Assembly (NCBI RefSeq): GCF_019654955.1
Contig: NZ_BPEV01000024.1
Location: forward strand, 25,681 to 89,680
Source of the DNA: Shewanella sp. KT0246
Lineage (GTDB): Bacteria; Pseudomonadota; Gammaproteobacteria; Enterobacterales; Shewanellaceae
DNA length: 64,000 bases
Direction of reading: 5' to 3'
The notes beneath the pieces were generated by a model. That model searched no databases. It saw nothing but the letters and a program-made list of their open reading frames with translations, and was not told the DNA's origin. Made by a program: the position numbers and the translations under genes. Of this stretch, positions 44,485 through 54,148 are shown piece after piece (positions within the stretch are counted from its first letter, which is position 1; each line of letters begins with the position of its first letter).

Positions 44485-45852
44485 ATGTCATTAAATGTAG
44501 TTATTCTAGCCGCTGGTAAAGGAACACGGATGCGTTCTGACTTACCAAAAGTTCTTCATCCTATTGCGCATAAAAGCATGGTGCAGCACGTTATAGATAC
44601 GGCAAACTCATTAGGTAGCGAAGCTATTCAGCTTGTTTATGGTTATGGCGCTGATAAATTACAAAGCGCATTAGGCGAGCAATCTGTCAATTGGGTACTA
44701 CAAGCGGAACAGTTAGGTACAGGTCATGCTGTGGCGCAAGCAAATCCAAATATTAATGATGACGATACCGTTCTTATCCTTTATGGAGATGTACCGTTAA
44801 TTCAACAATCTACACTTGAAAAATTATTAGCTGCTCGTCCGCAAAATGGTATGGCAATTCTGACGGTAAATTTGGATAACCCTACAGGTTATGGTCGTAT
44901 TGTTCGTGAAGATGGCAACGTCGTCGGTATTGTTGAGCAAAAAGATGCCAATGCTGAACAACTACAAATTCAAGAAGTAAACACCGGCATTATGGCGGTT
45001 CCAGGTAAACAACTTAAATCTTGGTTAGGTCGCTTATCAAATGCTAATGCTCAAGGTGAATACTATCTAACGGATATTGTCGCCATGGCAAAAGAAGATG
45101 GTGTAGCGATAGATACAGCTCAACCTGAGTCAGCTGTAGAAGTTGAAGGGGCGAATAATCGCATTCAACTTGCACAACTTGAAAGAGCATACCAGGCAAG
45201 AGCGGCTGAGAAATTAATGCTAGAAGGTGCAAACCTTCGTGATCCTGCTCGACTTGATATCCGTGGTGATGTCAGCGTGGGTATGGATGTGATGATTGAC
45301 ATTAATGTCATTTTTCAAGGTAAGGTTACTCTAGGTAATAACGTGACGATTGGTGCTGGAGCCATTTTAATTGACTGTGAGATTGCTGATAATGCTGAAA
45401 TTAAACCTTACTCAATAGTCGAAGGCGCCAAGCTAGGTAAAGCTGCTAGTGCTGGGCCATTTGCTCGTTTACGCACAGGTGCTGAACTCAAAGAAGATGC
45501 CCATATTGGTAACTTTGTTGAAATGAAAAAAGCGGTTTTAGGTGTTGGCTCAAAAGCGGGTCATTTAGCTTATTTGGGTGATGCTCAAATCGGCAGTGGT
45601 GTAAACATCGGCGCGGGTACGATCACCTGTAATTATGATGGCGCAAATAAGTTTGTTACGACGATTGAAGATAATGTTTTCGTTGGAAGCGACTCGCAAC
45701 TTATTGCTCCTGTGACTATTGGGAAAGGCGCCACATTAGGTGCAGGCTCTACGATTGCTAAAGATGTCGGCGAGGGTGAGTTAGTTATTACTCGTGTTAA
45801 GCAGCGTCACATTAGTGGTTGGGCAAGACCAGTCAAAAAGCCTAAATCATAA
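44485..45852 (+). CDS. glmU: Bifunctional GlcNAc-1-P uridyltransferase / GlcN-1-P acetyltransferase
   Basis: A 455-residue enzyme making UDP-GlcNAc for peptidoglycan and LPS. The N-terminal uridyltransferase starts [22 protein letters not shown]. The C-terminal acetyltransferase is a left-handed beta-helix with hexapeptide repeats (about 250-440) and the catalytic-site segment [28 protein letters not shown]. Located between the atp operon and the glmS locus, as is common in gammaproteobacteria. Confidence 0.97.
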   Translation: MSLNVVILAAGKGTRMRSDLPKVLHPIAHKSMVQHVIDTANSLGSEAIQLVYGYGADKLQSALGEQSVNWVLQAEQLGTGHAVAQANPNINDDDTVLILYGDVPLIQQSTLEKLLAARPQNGMAILTVNLDNPTGYGRIVREDGNVVGIVEQKDANAEQLQIQEVNTGIMAVPGKQLKSWLGRLSNANAQGEYYLTDIVAMAKEDGVAIDTAQPESAVEVEGANNRIQLAQLERAYQARAAEKLMLEGANLRDPARLDIRGDVSVGMDVMIDINVIFQGKVTLGNNVTIGAGAILIDCEIADNAEIKPYSIVEGAKLGKAASAGPFARLRTGAELKEDAHIGNFVEMKKAVLGVGSKAGHLAYLGDAQIGSGVNIGAGTITCNYDGANKFVTTIEDNVFVGSDSQLIAPVTIGKGATLGAGSTIAKDVGEGELVITRVKQRHISGWARPVKKPKS

Positions 45853-45901
45853 AATTGAGCTTTAAAAACTGACATAAAATCAGTCTATTAATCAAATTTA
45901 T

Positions 45902-45931
45902 AAACGGTCTGTTAAAGCAGGCCGTTTTTTT
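45902..45931 (+). terminator. Terminator after glmU
   Basis: AAACGGTCTG and CAGGCCGTTT pair (one G-T pair) around a 6-base loop, followed by T's. It separates glmU from the deoR-type/glmS unit. Confidence 0.88.
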
Positions 45932-45976
45932 ATGCCTAACGAAACTGGATATTAATTGTTTGAAATATTGTCAATA

Positions 45977-46016
45977 AAGTTTCGATTGATTATAATTATC
46001 TTTCGAAACGAAACTT
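45977..46016. promoter_or_regulatory. DeoR-type operator overlapping the regulator-glmS promoter
   Basis: AAGTTTCG (45977-45984) and CGAAACTT (46009-46016) are inverted copies flanking a TATAAT at 45991-45996, and a further TTTCGAAA palindrome lies at 46001-46008. The layout fits repression by the DeoR-type protein encoded just downstream. Confidence 0.6.
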
Positions 46017-46025
46017 ATGGTTAAT

Positions 46026-46799
46026 ATGAATAAACGTAACACTCAGCAGCGTAGAAATAATATTATCAGTATTTTATCTCAGCAAGGTGAGGTAAGCGTC
46101 GATGATCTTTCGTTACGTTTTGAAACTTCTGAAGTCACTATTCGAAAGGATTTAGCTACTTTAGAGGAAGCTGGGCTGTTATTACGCCGCTATGGAGGCG
46201 CTGTTGCTGTACCTGATGAAGCTACTCAACCGTTCAGCGCTAAAATTGCCCCAAATAAGTTGTCGATTGCTAAAAAGGCCGCGCAACTTATTAAAGATCA
46301 TAATCGCATTATTATTGATAGTGGTAGTACAACATCAGGTCTTATTCAGCAGCTTGATAATTTGCGGGGCTTATTAGTCATGACTAATTCCCTGCAATTA
46401 GCGAATGCTATTCATGAATTAGAAAATGAACCGACTTTATTGATGACCGGTGGTACTTGGGACCCGCATTCTGAGTCTTTCCAAGGACAAATTGCTGAAC
46501 AGGTACTGCGCTCTTATAACTTTGATCAACTCTTCATTGGTGCTGATGGTATTGACCTTGAGCGTGGAACAACTACGTTTAATGAATTAACTGGTCTCAG
46601 TAAAGTGATGGCAGAAGTATCACGAGAGGTTATTGTGATGCTTGAATCTGATAAGTTTGGTCGCAGAATTCCTAACCTCGAGCTTGCTTGGGAAAACATC
46701 AGTGTTTTAGTGACTGATGACCGATTACCTGCGGATATGGTCAACAAAATTACTCAATATGGCGTTAAAGTCTTATTAGCGCCATATAAAAACAAATAA
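46026..46799 (+). CDS. DeoR/GlpR-family regulator upstream of glmS
   Basis: A 257-residue regulator with an N-terminal DeoR helix-turn-helix (RRNNIISILSQQGEVSVDDLSLRFETSEVTIRKDLATLEEAGLLLRRYGGAV) and a C-terminal sugar-phosphate-sensing domain (IIIDSGSTTSGLI, LLMTGGTWDP, FIGADGIDLERGTTTFN). Proteins of this kind sense sugar phosphates. Its position 28 bp before glmS suggests that it senses a hexosamine phosphate and controls glmS; this is inferred. The start at 46026 (MNKRNTQQRR) fits homologs better than the in-frame ATG at 46017. Confidence 0.87.
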   Translation: MNKRNTQQRRNNIISILSQQGEVSVDDLSLRFETSEVTIRKDLATLEEAGLLLRRYGGAVAVPDEATQPFSAKIAPNKLSIAKKAAQLIKDHNRIIIDSGSTTSGLIQQLDNLRGLLVMTNSLQLANAIHELENEPTLLMTGGTWDPHSESFQGQIAEQVLRSYNFDQLFIGADGIDLERGTTTFNELTGLSKVMAEVSREVIVMLESDKFGRRIPNLELAWENISVLVTDDRLPADMVNKITQYGVKVLLAPYKNK

Positions 46800-46827
46800 A
46801 TTAGTTTTATAAATTAGGTATTAAATT

Positions 46828-48657
46828 ATGTGTGGAATTGTAGGTGCAGTAGCGCAAAGGGATGTGGCAGAAATTTTAGTAGAAGGCTTAAAGCGTCTTG
46901 AGTATCGAGGTTATGATTCCGCTGGTGTTGCCATCATCAATCAAGGTGAATTAGGACGTACTCGTCGAGTCGGTAAGGTACAAGAACTAGATGATGCACT
47001 AGCAACTTCTCCGTTAGCAGGTGGAACGGGTATTGCCCATACTCGCTGGGCAACTCACGGCGAACCGAGTGAACGTAATGCACACCCTCATTTATCGGAA
47101 GGTGATATCGCGGTCGTGCACAACGGTATTATTGAAAACCACAATAAACTGCGTGAGATGTTAAAAGGCTTAGGTTATACCTTCGCGTCAGATACTGACA
47201 CAGAAGTGATTTGTCATTTAGTCCACCATGAATTAAAAAACCATGACACGTTACTTGCTGCAGTACAGACCACAGTAAAACAGCTTGAAGGCGCTTACGG
47301 AACAGTTGTTGTTGATCGTCGTGATAGCGAACGTATGGTCGTTGCTCGCAGTGGTAGCCCATTGGTTGTCGGTTATGGTTTAGGCGAGAACTTTGTTGCT
47401 TCTGATCAGTTAGCACTATTACCTGTAACACGTTCATTTGCCTTTTTAGAAGAAGGTGATGTCGCTGAAATTACCCGTCGTGAAGTCAGTATTTTTGATG
47501 TTGATGGTAATCCGGTTGAGCGTGAGGTAAAAGAATCTGAAGTGACTCATGATGCAGGCGATAAAGGCGAGTATCGTCATTACATGCTTAAAGAAATTTA
47601 TGAGCAACCAACAGCAATTGCCCATACGCTTGAAGGCCGAATTGCTGCTGGTAAAGTGTTAGATTCAGCATTTGGTGACAATGCTGCAGAATTTTTAAAA
47701 GACATAAAGCACGTGCAAATCATAGCATGTGGTACCAGTTATCATGCCGGTATGGCAGCCCGTTATTGGTTAGAAGACTGGGCTGGCGTATCGTGTAATG
47801 TTGAAATTGCATCTGAGTTCCGTTACCGAAAATCACATATGTTCCCTAACAGCCTGTTAGTGACTATCTCTCAGTCTGGTGAGACTGCAGATACCTTAGC
47901 GGCGATGCGTTTAGCAAAAGAGATGGGCTACAAAGCTACCTTAACTATTTGTAATGCTCCAGGTTCTTCATTAGTTCGTGAGTCTGATATGGCTTATATG
48001 ATGAAAGCTGGTGTTGAAATTGGTGTGGCATCGACGAAAGCCTTTACAGTACAACTTGCTGGTTTATTAATGCTAACCACTGCAATTGGTCGTCATAACG
48101 GCATGACCGAAGAGATGGAAGCTGAGATCACTCAAAGCTTACAATCTATGCCTGCTAAAGTAGAGCAAGCGTTAAGTTTAGATGATGCGATTGCTGAACT
48201 TGCAGAAGACTTTGCTGACAAGCACCATGCTTTATTCTTAGGTCGTGGCGATCAATATCCAATCGCGATGGAAGGTGCGCTTAAGCTAAAAGAGATTTCT
48301 TACATTCATGCTGAAGCTTATGCATCGGGTGAGCTAAAGCACGGCCCATTAGCACTGATTGATGCCGATATGCCGGTTATTGTTGTTGCGCCAAATAATG
48401 AATTGCTTGAAAAGCTTAAATCAAATGTTGAAGAAGTCCGTGCCCGTGGTGGCTTAATGTACGTCTTTGCTGATAAAGATGCAGAGTTCGAATCTGATGA
48501 CACCATGAAGGTGATTCCGGTTCCACATTGCGATGAGTTTATGGCGCCGCTTATTTACACCATTCCATTACAGTTATTGTCATATCATGTGGCATTAATT
48601 AAAGGCACTGATGTGGATCAGCCACGTAACTTAGCGAAATCAGTCACGGTAGAATAA
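46828..48657 (+). CDS. glmS: Glutamine-fructose-6-phosphate aminotransferase
   Basis: A 609-residue enzyme making glucosamine-6-phosphate, the first step of UDP-GlcNAc synthesis. The N-terminal glutaminase has the nucleophile Cys2 ([12 protein letters not shown]), with [18 protein letters not shown]. Two SIS isomerase domains follow ([57 protein letters not shown]). It ends [13 protein letters not shown] as in E. coli. No glmS ribozyme is visible upstream, as expected outside Firmicutes. Confidence 0.98.
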   Translation: MCGIVGAVAQRDVAEILVEGLKRLEYRGYDSAGVAIINQGELGRTRRVGKVQELDDALATSPLAGGTGIAHTRWATHGEPSERNAHPHLSEGDIAVVHNGIIENHNKLREMLKGLGYTFASDTDTEVICHLVHHELKNHDTLLAAVQTTVKQLEGAYGTVVVDRRDSERMVVARSGSPLVVGYGLGENFVASDQLALLPVTRSFAFLEEGDVAEITRREVSIFDVDGNPVEREVKESEVTHDAGDKGEYRHYMLKEIYEQPTAIAHTLEGRIAAGKVLDSAFGDNAAEFLKDIKHVQIIACGTSYHAGMAARYWLEDWAGVSCNVEIASEFRYRKSHMFPNSLLVTISQSGETADTLAAMRLAKEMGYKATLTICNAPGSSLVRESDMAYMMKAGVEIGVASTKAFTVQLAGLLMLTTAIGRHNGMTEEMEAEITQSLQSMPAKVEQALSLDDAIAELAEDFADKHHALFLGRGDQYPIAMEGALKLKEISYIHAEAYASGELKHGPLALIDADMPVIVVAPNNELLEKLKSNVEEVRARGGLMYVFADKDAEFESDDTMKVIPVPHCDEFMAPLIYTIPLQLLSYHVALIKGTDVDQPRNLAKSVTVE

Positions 48658-48737
48658 TATTTTGGCTTGTTAGCAAAACACTCGTGCACAGTTAAAGTAA
48701 AACTCACGCATCATAACTGTGATTAGTGCAGCCTTTA

Positions 48738-48776
48738 AACCTCCACGTAAGTCTTACTTATGTGGAGGTTTTTTTA
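48738..48776 (+). terminator. Terminator after glmS
   Basis: ACCTCCAC and GTGGAGGT, extended by a further paired AAGT/ACTT segment, form a long stem followed by a run of T's. Confidence 0.9.
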
Positions 48777-49148
48777 TTTGTATTTCTTAAGCGCAAAAAT
48801 GCGCTATTTTTACTCAGTTTTAAGTAGTTTAATTTCAGAATTGATATGCCAATAACACAATCAATAGAGCGAAATTTTGTTTTATTGAATATGGCTTCTC
48901 TACAGGATGAAAAGTGAATGTTTACACATCTTATGGATTGGTTTGGAAATGTTTGTTTTATGATTTTTATGTGTTTTTTATATTTATTAAATGCTGTATT
49001 TGTTTTGGTTTTTTAGGTGCTATTTCGGCATTTTCTCCACTTTCTTATCTTTTACTAAAATAGTTATTTCTGACAACAAACAAGGCTTGAGTCCGTTTAT
49101 TTGCTCGATAAACTGCATGTATCAAATCGTTTCACGAGTCAAAAATGT
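48777..49148. other. Intergenic region before the nucleoside transporter gene
   Basis: An AT-rich, T-rich gap of about 370 bp holding the nupC-type promoter. The only structure I see is a possible 32-codon hydrophobic frame at 48918-49016. No CytR/CRP box with a full TGTGA-N6-TCACA dyad is visible. Confidence 0.5.
48918..49016 (+). CDS. Possible 32-residue hydrophobic small protein
   Basis: The frame starts MFTHLMDWFGNVCF and continues as an almost uninterrupted hydrophobic stretch ending in VLVF. AGGA lies about ten bases before the ATG. It would be a single-pass membrane peptide. T-rich DNA easily encodes such frames by chance, so support is weak and no family is recognised. Confidence 0.22.
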   Translation: MFTHLMDWFGNVCFMIFMCFLYLLNAVFVLVF

Positions 49149-50375
49149 ATGGAAGTTTTCATCAGTTTACTAGGCATGTGTGCCTTGATTGGTTTAGCTA
49201 TTTTATTGTCAGAAAAACGCAGTGCAATTAAACCAAGAACGGTAATCGGTGCACTTGCATTTCAAATCGCATTTGGTGCATTTGTCATGTATTTACCTAT
49301 GGGGCAAAGCATGTTGGATGGCGCATCTAGCGCAGTAATGCATGTGATCAACTATGGTAATGAAGGTTTAGCGTTTGTATTTGGTGATTTAGCTAAATTC
49401 AGTGTTGGTTTTATCTTTGTTATTAACGTTCTGTTTGTTGTGGTGTTTATTAGTGCCTTGATTGCTGTGCTGTATTACCTCGGCATTATGCAACTGATTA
49501 TCGGCGTTATTGGTGGTGGACTTTCTAAATTATTAGGCACTAGCCGTGCTGAATCATTATCAGCAACCGCCAATATTTTTGTCGGCCCTATTGAAGCGCC
49601 ATCAATGGTGAGACCGTTTGTTAAACATATGACCCGTTCAGAGTTGTTTGCTGTGATGACAGGTGGCTTAGCTTCTGTTGCTGGTGGCACTATGATTGGT
49701 TACATACAAATGGGCGTGGACATTAAATACGTTCTCACCGCAGCCTTTATGACGGCTCCAGCTGGATTACTCTTTGCTAAGTTAATGTGGCCTGAAACAG
49801 AAACGCCACGCAATGATATTAAGCAAGTCATGGATGAGCAAGAAGACAAGCCTACCAATGTATTGGATGCAGCAGCAAGCGGCGCAGCTATGGGGATGCA
49901 ACAAGTGCTTGCGGTATCAGCTCTGCTAATTGCCTTTGTTGGCTTAATAGCCATGGTTAATGGCTTAATTGGTGGTGTTGGTGGTTGGTTTGGTCATGGT
50001 GATATCACCATGCAAGCAATCTTAGGTTATTTTTTAGCACCATTAGCTTGGTTAATGGGAGTGCCGTGGAGTGAGGCGACTCAAGCTGCTTCGTTTATTG
50101 GCCAGAAAATGGTGATCAATGAGTTTGTTGCTTATATTGATTTCTTAAAAGTCGCCGAAGATTTGTCGCCTAAAACTCAAATTATCATCAGTTTTGCTTT
50201 ATGTGGTTTCGCTAACCTTGGCTCATTAGCCATGGTGATTGGTGGACTGGCCGCTTTGTGCCCTGAGCGCCGCCATGATTTAAGTGAAATTGGTATGAAA
50301 GCATTGATTGCTGCAGCATTAGCTAACTTAATGAGCGGAACCATTGCAGGCTTATTATTTAGTTTAGCTAACTAG
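49149..50375 (+). CDS. NupC-family nucleoside/cation symporter
   Basis: A 408-residue inner-membrane concentrative nucleoside transporter (CNT family) with about ten hydrophobic segments. Family motifs are AFQIAFGAFVMYLPMGQ, GGGLSKLLGTSRAESLSATANIFVGPIEAPSMVRPFV with the conserved ExxxxNIFxGPxEAP region, and GQKMVINEFVAYI. The start at 49149 gives the usual short N-terminus; a longer TTG frame from 49101 is unlikely. Located 55 bp before deoD, so uptake and phosphorolysis of nucleosides are probably co-expressed. Confidence 0.93.
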   Translation: MEVFISLLGMCALIGLAILLSEKRSAIKPRTVIGALAFQIAFGAFVMYLPMGQSMLDGASSAVMHVINYGNEGLAFVFGDLAKFSVGFIFVINVLFVVVFISALIAVLYYLGIMQLIIGVIGGGLSKLLGTSRAESLSATANIFVGPIEAPSMVRPFVKHMTRSELFAVMTGGLASVAGGTMIGYIQMGVDIKYVLTAAFMTAPAGLLFAKLMWPETETPRNDIKQVMDEQEDKPTNVLDAAASGAAMGMQQVLAVSALLIAFVGLIAMVNGLIGGVGGWFGHGDITMQAILGYFLAPLAWLMGVPWSEATQAASFIGQKMVINEFVAYIDFLKVAEDLSPKTQIIISFALCGFANLGSLAMVIGGLAALCPERRHDLSEIGMKALIAAALANLMSGTIAGLLFSLAN

Positions 50376-50430
50376 ACACTAATATTTTTATGCCAGCTAA
50401 GGTCTTAGTTGGCAACATTGGAGTAAGAGC

Positions 50431-51141
50431 ATGACCCCACACATTAATGCCCCAGAGGGCGCTTTCGCTAAAACAGTATTAATGCCTGGCGATCCGTTAC
50501 GTGCAAAATACATTGCAGAAAACTTTTTAGATAACCCAAGACTTGTGACAGATGTACGTAATATGCTGGGTTACACAGGCGAATATAATGGTAAAACTAT
50601 CTCTGTTATGGGCTCCGGTATGGGCATCCCATCGATTTCTATCTACGCTAAAGAGCTCATTACTGAATATGGCGTTGAAAATATTATTCGTATCGGCTCT
50701 TGTGGTGCCGTCAGTGACAAAATTAAATTAATGGACGTGGTAATGGCAATGGGGGCGAGTACTGACTCAACTGTAAACCGCACTCGCTTTGCTAATACTG
50801 ACTTTGCCATGATTGCTGATTTTGGTTTGCTGCGTTTAGCGACCGATGCTGCTGAAAAACAAGGTGCAAGTTATCACGTAGGTAATCTATATTCTTCAGA
50901 TTTATTCTATTGTGAAGATGAAAGCCGATATGACTTGATGGAAAAATACGGCATTTTAGGTGTTGAAATGGAAGCGGCAGGTCTTTATGGCGTCGCAACA
51001 GAATATGGCGCTCGAGCACTTGCTATGATGACAGTGACCGATCATATTAGACAAGGTCTTCACTTAACAGCGGAAGAACGTCAACAAACGTTAAATGAAA
51101 TGATTAAACTGACTTTAGAGGCAGTTAGTCATATCGATTAA
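50431..51141 (+). CDS. deoD: Purine-nucleoside phosphorylase, DeoD type
   Basis: A 236-residue hexameric enzyme splitting purine (deoxy)nucleosides with phosphate. Family blocks are [57 protein letters not shown] and [13 protein letters not shown], with the catalytic Asp in TVTDHI. Length fits low-molecular-weight DeoD enzymes. It follows the NupC-type transporter. Confidence 0.97.
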   Translation: MTPHINAPEGAFAKTVLMPGDPLRAKYIAENFLDNPRLVTDVRNMLGYTGEYNGKTISVMGSGMGIPSISIYAKELITEYGVENIIRIGSCGAVSDKIKLMDVVMAMGASTDSTVNRTRFANTDFAMIADFGLLRLATDAAEKQGASYHVGNLYSSDLFYCEDESRYDLMEKYGILGVEMEAAGLYGVATEYGARALAMMTVTDHIRQGLHLTAEERQQTLNEMIKLTLEAVSHID

Positions 51142-51168
51142 CCGAGTTCATTCTGCTTGAACATAAGT

Positions 51169-51206
51169 ATGCCGAACTTACTTCTTTTACGAAATAAGTT
51201 CGGCAT
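51169..51206 (+). terminator. Terminator after deoD
   Basis: A 12-bp perfect stem (ATGCCGAACTTA and complement) with a 14-base loop, then TGTTGTTTT. It lies between convergent deoD and the SnoaL lipoprotein gene. Confidence 0.75.
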
Positions 51207-51235
51207 TGTTGTTTTATCGGTGATTAAGCTGAATA

Positions 51236-52120
51236 TTAAAAGCCGAATTTACCGTTACTGTTTTGCCATTCTGTTTGAGCGGGAATGGTTTCAATGGTGT
51301 CCCAGTGTTCAACTATTTTGCCGTTATCTAAGCGAAATAAATCGTAAAAAGCAACATGCTGATTCATAAAGGTTCCTTCACTAATCGATAATACAAAGTT
51401 ACCTTCTCCGAGTATTTTATGGTTTTTACTGACCACCATAGGCATATTCGCAGCAGCAAGTTCACCTAACGCTTTACCTAAGCCACTAAGGCCGTCTGCA
51501 ATTGCTGGGTTGTGTTGAATATAAGCATTGTCATCATTATCAATAAATTGATTAATCTTGCTCATATCACCTTTCATTAATATGGTTGCGACAAAATCAG
51601 CAACAATCGCTTTATTCGAATCAGTTTTATCTAAATCGGTTACTTCAGTCGCACCGTCGAGCTGCGTTCTACCACTTGGATTAGCGGGGGCGATTGCTTG
51701 CAGGTTATCCCAGTGCTCAACAATTTTACCTTCTTCAAAGCGAAATACATCAAAACCTACTTTGGGACCAAAAAAGTTATATTCTGTGTGAGTGAAGGTG
51801 TAATCACCATCTTGAAATGCACGTTTAACTTTGGCTTTTGCACTTCCTTTTGGGAGTTGCTGCAGTACAGCCCCGAACCCTGCTAATCCGTCGGCAACAG
51901 CTAAGTTATGTTGGATATACTTTTCTGGATTGATGTAACCAATCGCTGTTTGCTCGCCCGTTTCGATACTTGATATAACCGCTACAGCTTTTTGCTTATT
52001 AGATAATGTTTGTGCGCTTGAGTCTGTCATAGTGATTACTTCCTGATTTGATGTGCATGCGATAAGGCTAAAAAGGCTGGCCGCTAAAAGTGAATGTTTA
52101 ACAAGATTAGGTGTTGTCAT
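51236..52120 (-). CDS. Lipoprotein with two SnoaL-like domains
   Basis: A 294-residue predicted lipoprotein. The signal SLLAASLFSLIACTSN has a lipobox (LIAC, Cys22). Two SnoaL-like (NTF2-fold) repeats follow: each contains YIQHN..(I/L)ADGL.GFG or LSGLG, a (G)DYTFTHTEYNFFGPKVGFDVFRFE or GNFVLSISEGTFMNQHVAFYDLFRLD strand pair, and (G)KIVEHWD. The ligand or reaction is unknown. I chose the ATG at 52120; an upstream start at 52171 would displace the signal peptide. It lies just downstream of an AraC-type regulator on the same strand. Confidence 0.82.
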   Translation of the reverse strand: MTTPNLVKHSLLAASLFSLIACTSNQEVITMTDSSAQTLSNKQKAVAVISSIETGEQTAIGYINPEKYIQHNLAVADGLAGFGAVLQQLPKGSAKAKVKRAFQDGDYTFTHTEYNFFGPKVGFDVFRFEEGKIVEHWDNLQAIAPANPSGRTQLDGATEVTDLDKTDSNKAIVADFVATILMKGDMSKINQFIDNDDNAYIQHNPAIADGLSGLGKALGELAAANMPMVVSKNHKILGEGNFVLSISEGTFMNQHVAFYDLFRLDNGKIVEHWDTIETIPAQTEWQNSNGKFGF

Positions 52121-52233
52121 TGTGTTGTCCTCAATTTGCTTGAGAACAATATTAGCGATCGCTGGAGTCACTTGGCAGAGTGTATTTGAGTGTAAAAATG
52201 GTAAATATCGAACCTAAAGCAGGATATTTATTA

Positions 52234-53100
52234 TTATCCAACCTGCTTTAAAAACTGACTTGGTGTGATATTAGTTTGATTTTTAAAGTACTTAACAAAA
52301 TTGCTGGCATCGTCAAAACCAAAATCATAAGCAACTTGCTGAGAAGGCTTTTTACTGATGATTATATGTCGTTTGATCTCTATAACAGTAAAAGCATCAA
52401 TCATTTGTTTAGCGGTTAATCCTGTTGCCAGCTTGCAAATGTGATTTAAGGTTTTATAAGTGGTATTAACTTGGTTGGCATACCAGCTTGCATCTCGAGT
52501 TTTCCGGAAGTGTTGCTGCATTAACTCAAAAAAGCGTGCAAGTTTTACATTTTGCTCTAATGACATGTTGTCATTTTTCGCAGCAGGCCTTAATCGATGT
52601 AATATCAATGCCAGCGCTGAGAACAGATACATAACGATGAGAGGATCAGTTTGTTGATGATTAAACTCAATAGTGATTTGCTCAAGCAATAAACGGGTTC
52701 GCTGGTAAGTTTGTTTATCAAGTTTTAATAGTGGTGAGTGCTGTTGATTAAGGTGTGTTGGGGTGTATTTAGGTAAGCGCATATTAGTATGGACTTGATC
52801 TAAAAATGCCTGTGTGAAAATAAGCACTTTACCTTGCGGCTTAGTAGAAAAATCAAATGCATGAACCTGTTCTCGCTGAACCAGTAAGACAGAGCCTGCA
52901 CAGAAAGGGTAATCATTGAAATCAATCATGTGAACGCCTTCGCCTTGCTCAATGTAAATGAGCATAAAGAAGTTCACTTTATGAGGGAGCCGTGGATCAT
53001 GGTCGATATTGGCTCTTTGATATAATGATGAAAAATCAATTATCTCAAGTTCTTCCTCATCTGATTGCTGATGGTTAAAGCCAATATCGGGTATATTCAA
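52234..53100 (-). CDS. AraC-family transcriptional regulator
   Basis: A 288-residue regulator with an N-terminal cupin-like sensing domain (about 30-150; NFFMLIYIEQGEGVHMIDFNDYPFCAGSVLLV) and a C-terminal double helix-turn-helix (about 185-288; WYANQVNTTYKTLNHICKLATGLTAKQMIDAF, then VAYDFGFDDASNFVKYFKNQTNITPSQF). It precedes the SnoaL lipoprotein gene, its most likely target. Confidence 0.88.
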   Translation of the reverse strand: MNIPDIGFNHQQSDEEELEIIDFSSLYQRANIDHDPRLPHKVNFFMLIYIEQGEGVHMIDFNDYPFCAGSVLLVQREQVHAFDFSTKPQGKVLIFTQAFLDQVHTNMRLPKYTPTHLNQQHSPLLKLDKQTYQRTRLLLEQITIEFNHQQTDPLIVMYLFSALALILHRLRPAAKNDNMSLEQNVKLARFFELMQQHFRKTRDASWYANQVNTTYKTLNHICKLATGLTAKQMIDAFTVIEIKRHIIISKKPSQQVAYDFGFDDASNFVKYFKNQTNITPSQFLKQVG

Positions 53101-53238
53101 CGTTAAACTCCACTAGTTCAATCATAAAAGTGTAGTGGAATTAGACACTCCCTAGCAAGTCATGGGATAAAAGTTCATCATGACTTAGTTGCGCGATAAT
53201 ATGTGGATGCTTAGGTAAATACTTAGGTGATAGAGTTA

Positions 53239-53598
53239 TTACCTCATTCCTAAACTGGCAACACTGCTGTCTTGAGAGTATTGAATAGCCTCTGCGCATA
53301 AACTTTTCTTTTGATTATCATCAGATGAATTGAAATGTGAAATATAAAAATCTAATTCATCACTTGTTTTTTGCGTCATCATCATATCTGCAATGCCTGT
53401 TTTATATTTTACTGCCATTAGTTTTCTGATGATATCGGCCTTAGTATTGGATTCTTCTGAAACAATATCACTATAAAAAACATCGCAGACCATTAACCCC
53501 GCCATGCCAATCGCATCTTCAGTTGAAAGTTGTTGATTTGCAGACGCCGAGCCCATAAGTAAACAGCTAACAATAGCTGCAGAGAGTAATTTTTTCAT
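53239..53598 (-). CDS. Small exported protein of unknown function
   Basis: A 119-residue protein with a clear Sec signal peptide (KKLLSAAIVSCLLMGSASA). The mature part has two cysteines (in VCDVF and LCAEA), which could form a disulfide, and is mostly helical in character. I do not recognise the family. It stands alone on the minus strand; neighbours give no clue to function. Confidence 0.7.
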   Translation of the reverse strand: MKKLLSAAIVSCLLMGSASANQQLSTEDAIGMAGLMVCDVFYSDIVSEESNTKADIIRKLMAVKYKTGIADMMMTQKTSDELDFYISHFNSSDDNQKKSLCAEAIQYSQDSSVASLGMR

Positions 53599-53835
53599 TT
53601 GGTTACCTCAAGTAAAACTAAGTTTTTCTATACAAAGTCGAATTCATTTTTAGAGAGGTTAGCTAAATATCGGTACCCATATTGTTACTGAACTCTAGAG
53701 CTTGATTGTTTTTAGTCTTTTTTATCTATTAAAGAGGGAATAAAAGCTGTTTAAGTCGTTACTGGAGACTAAACAGAGTGAATACCAAGGGTTTAGTGTG
53801 GTGTCACTTAAGTCACTTCACTATTTATTCACTGT

Positions 53836-54087
53836 CTATCTCATCGTCACTTTGCCGCCAATCATTTTAAAAGCAGGCGTGCCGCGAACTAAGGTATCTC
53901 GAGCAAAAGGTGTTTCACATTGTGGACACACACAAGGGGTTTTAGTGTAGTCGTCTACAATGCGTTCTTTGAAGCATTTAACTAATGCCCCTTTTCCACC
54001 CTTGCGGTATTTAAATAGCTGGTTTTTACATTTAGCACAAAAAATATCGACGGTGCGGGTTGGTCCTTTAGCGTTGGGTTTAGCCAA
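53836..54087 (-). CDS. Zinc-ribbon protein of unknown function
   Basis: An 83-residue basic cytoplasmic protein. It has a CxxC knuckle (FCAKCKNQLFKYRKGG) and a second pair in CVCPQCETPFARD, with two more cysteines, suggesting a zinc ribbon that may bind nucleic acid. The start is TTG at 54087, chosen because AGGAG lies five bases upstream; no ATG gives a full-length product. Confidence 0.72.
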   Translation of the reverse strand: MAKPNAKGPTRTVDIFCAKCKNQLFKYRKGGKGALVKCFKERIVDDYTKTPCVCPQCETPFARDTLVRGTPAFKMIGGKVTMR

Positions 54088-54148
54088 AATAACTCCTAAT
54101 ATGGTTGAGGATTAAATGGTAAATCAAACGCAGTAGAGTTGATAGTGA

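Noticed and set aside
46800..46827. glmS ribozyme
   Set aside because: The regulator-glmS gap is only 28 bp and holds no ribozyme-like structure; that ribozyme is known mainly from Firmicutes.
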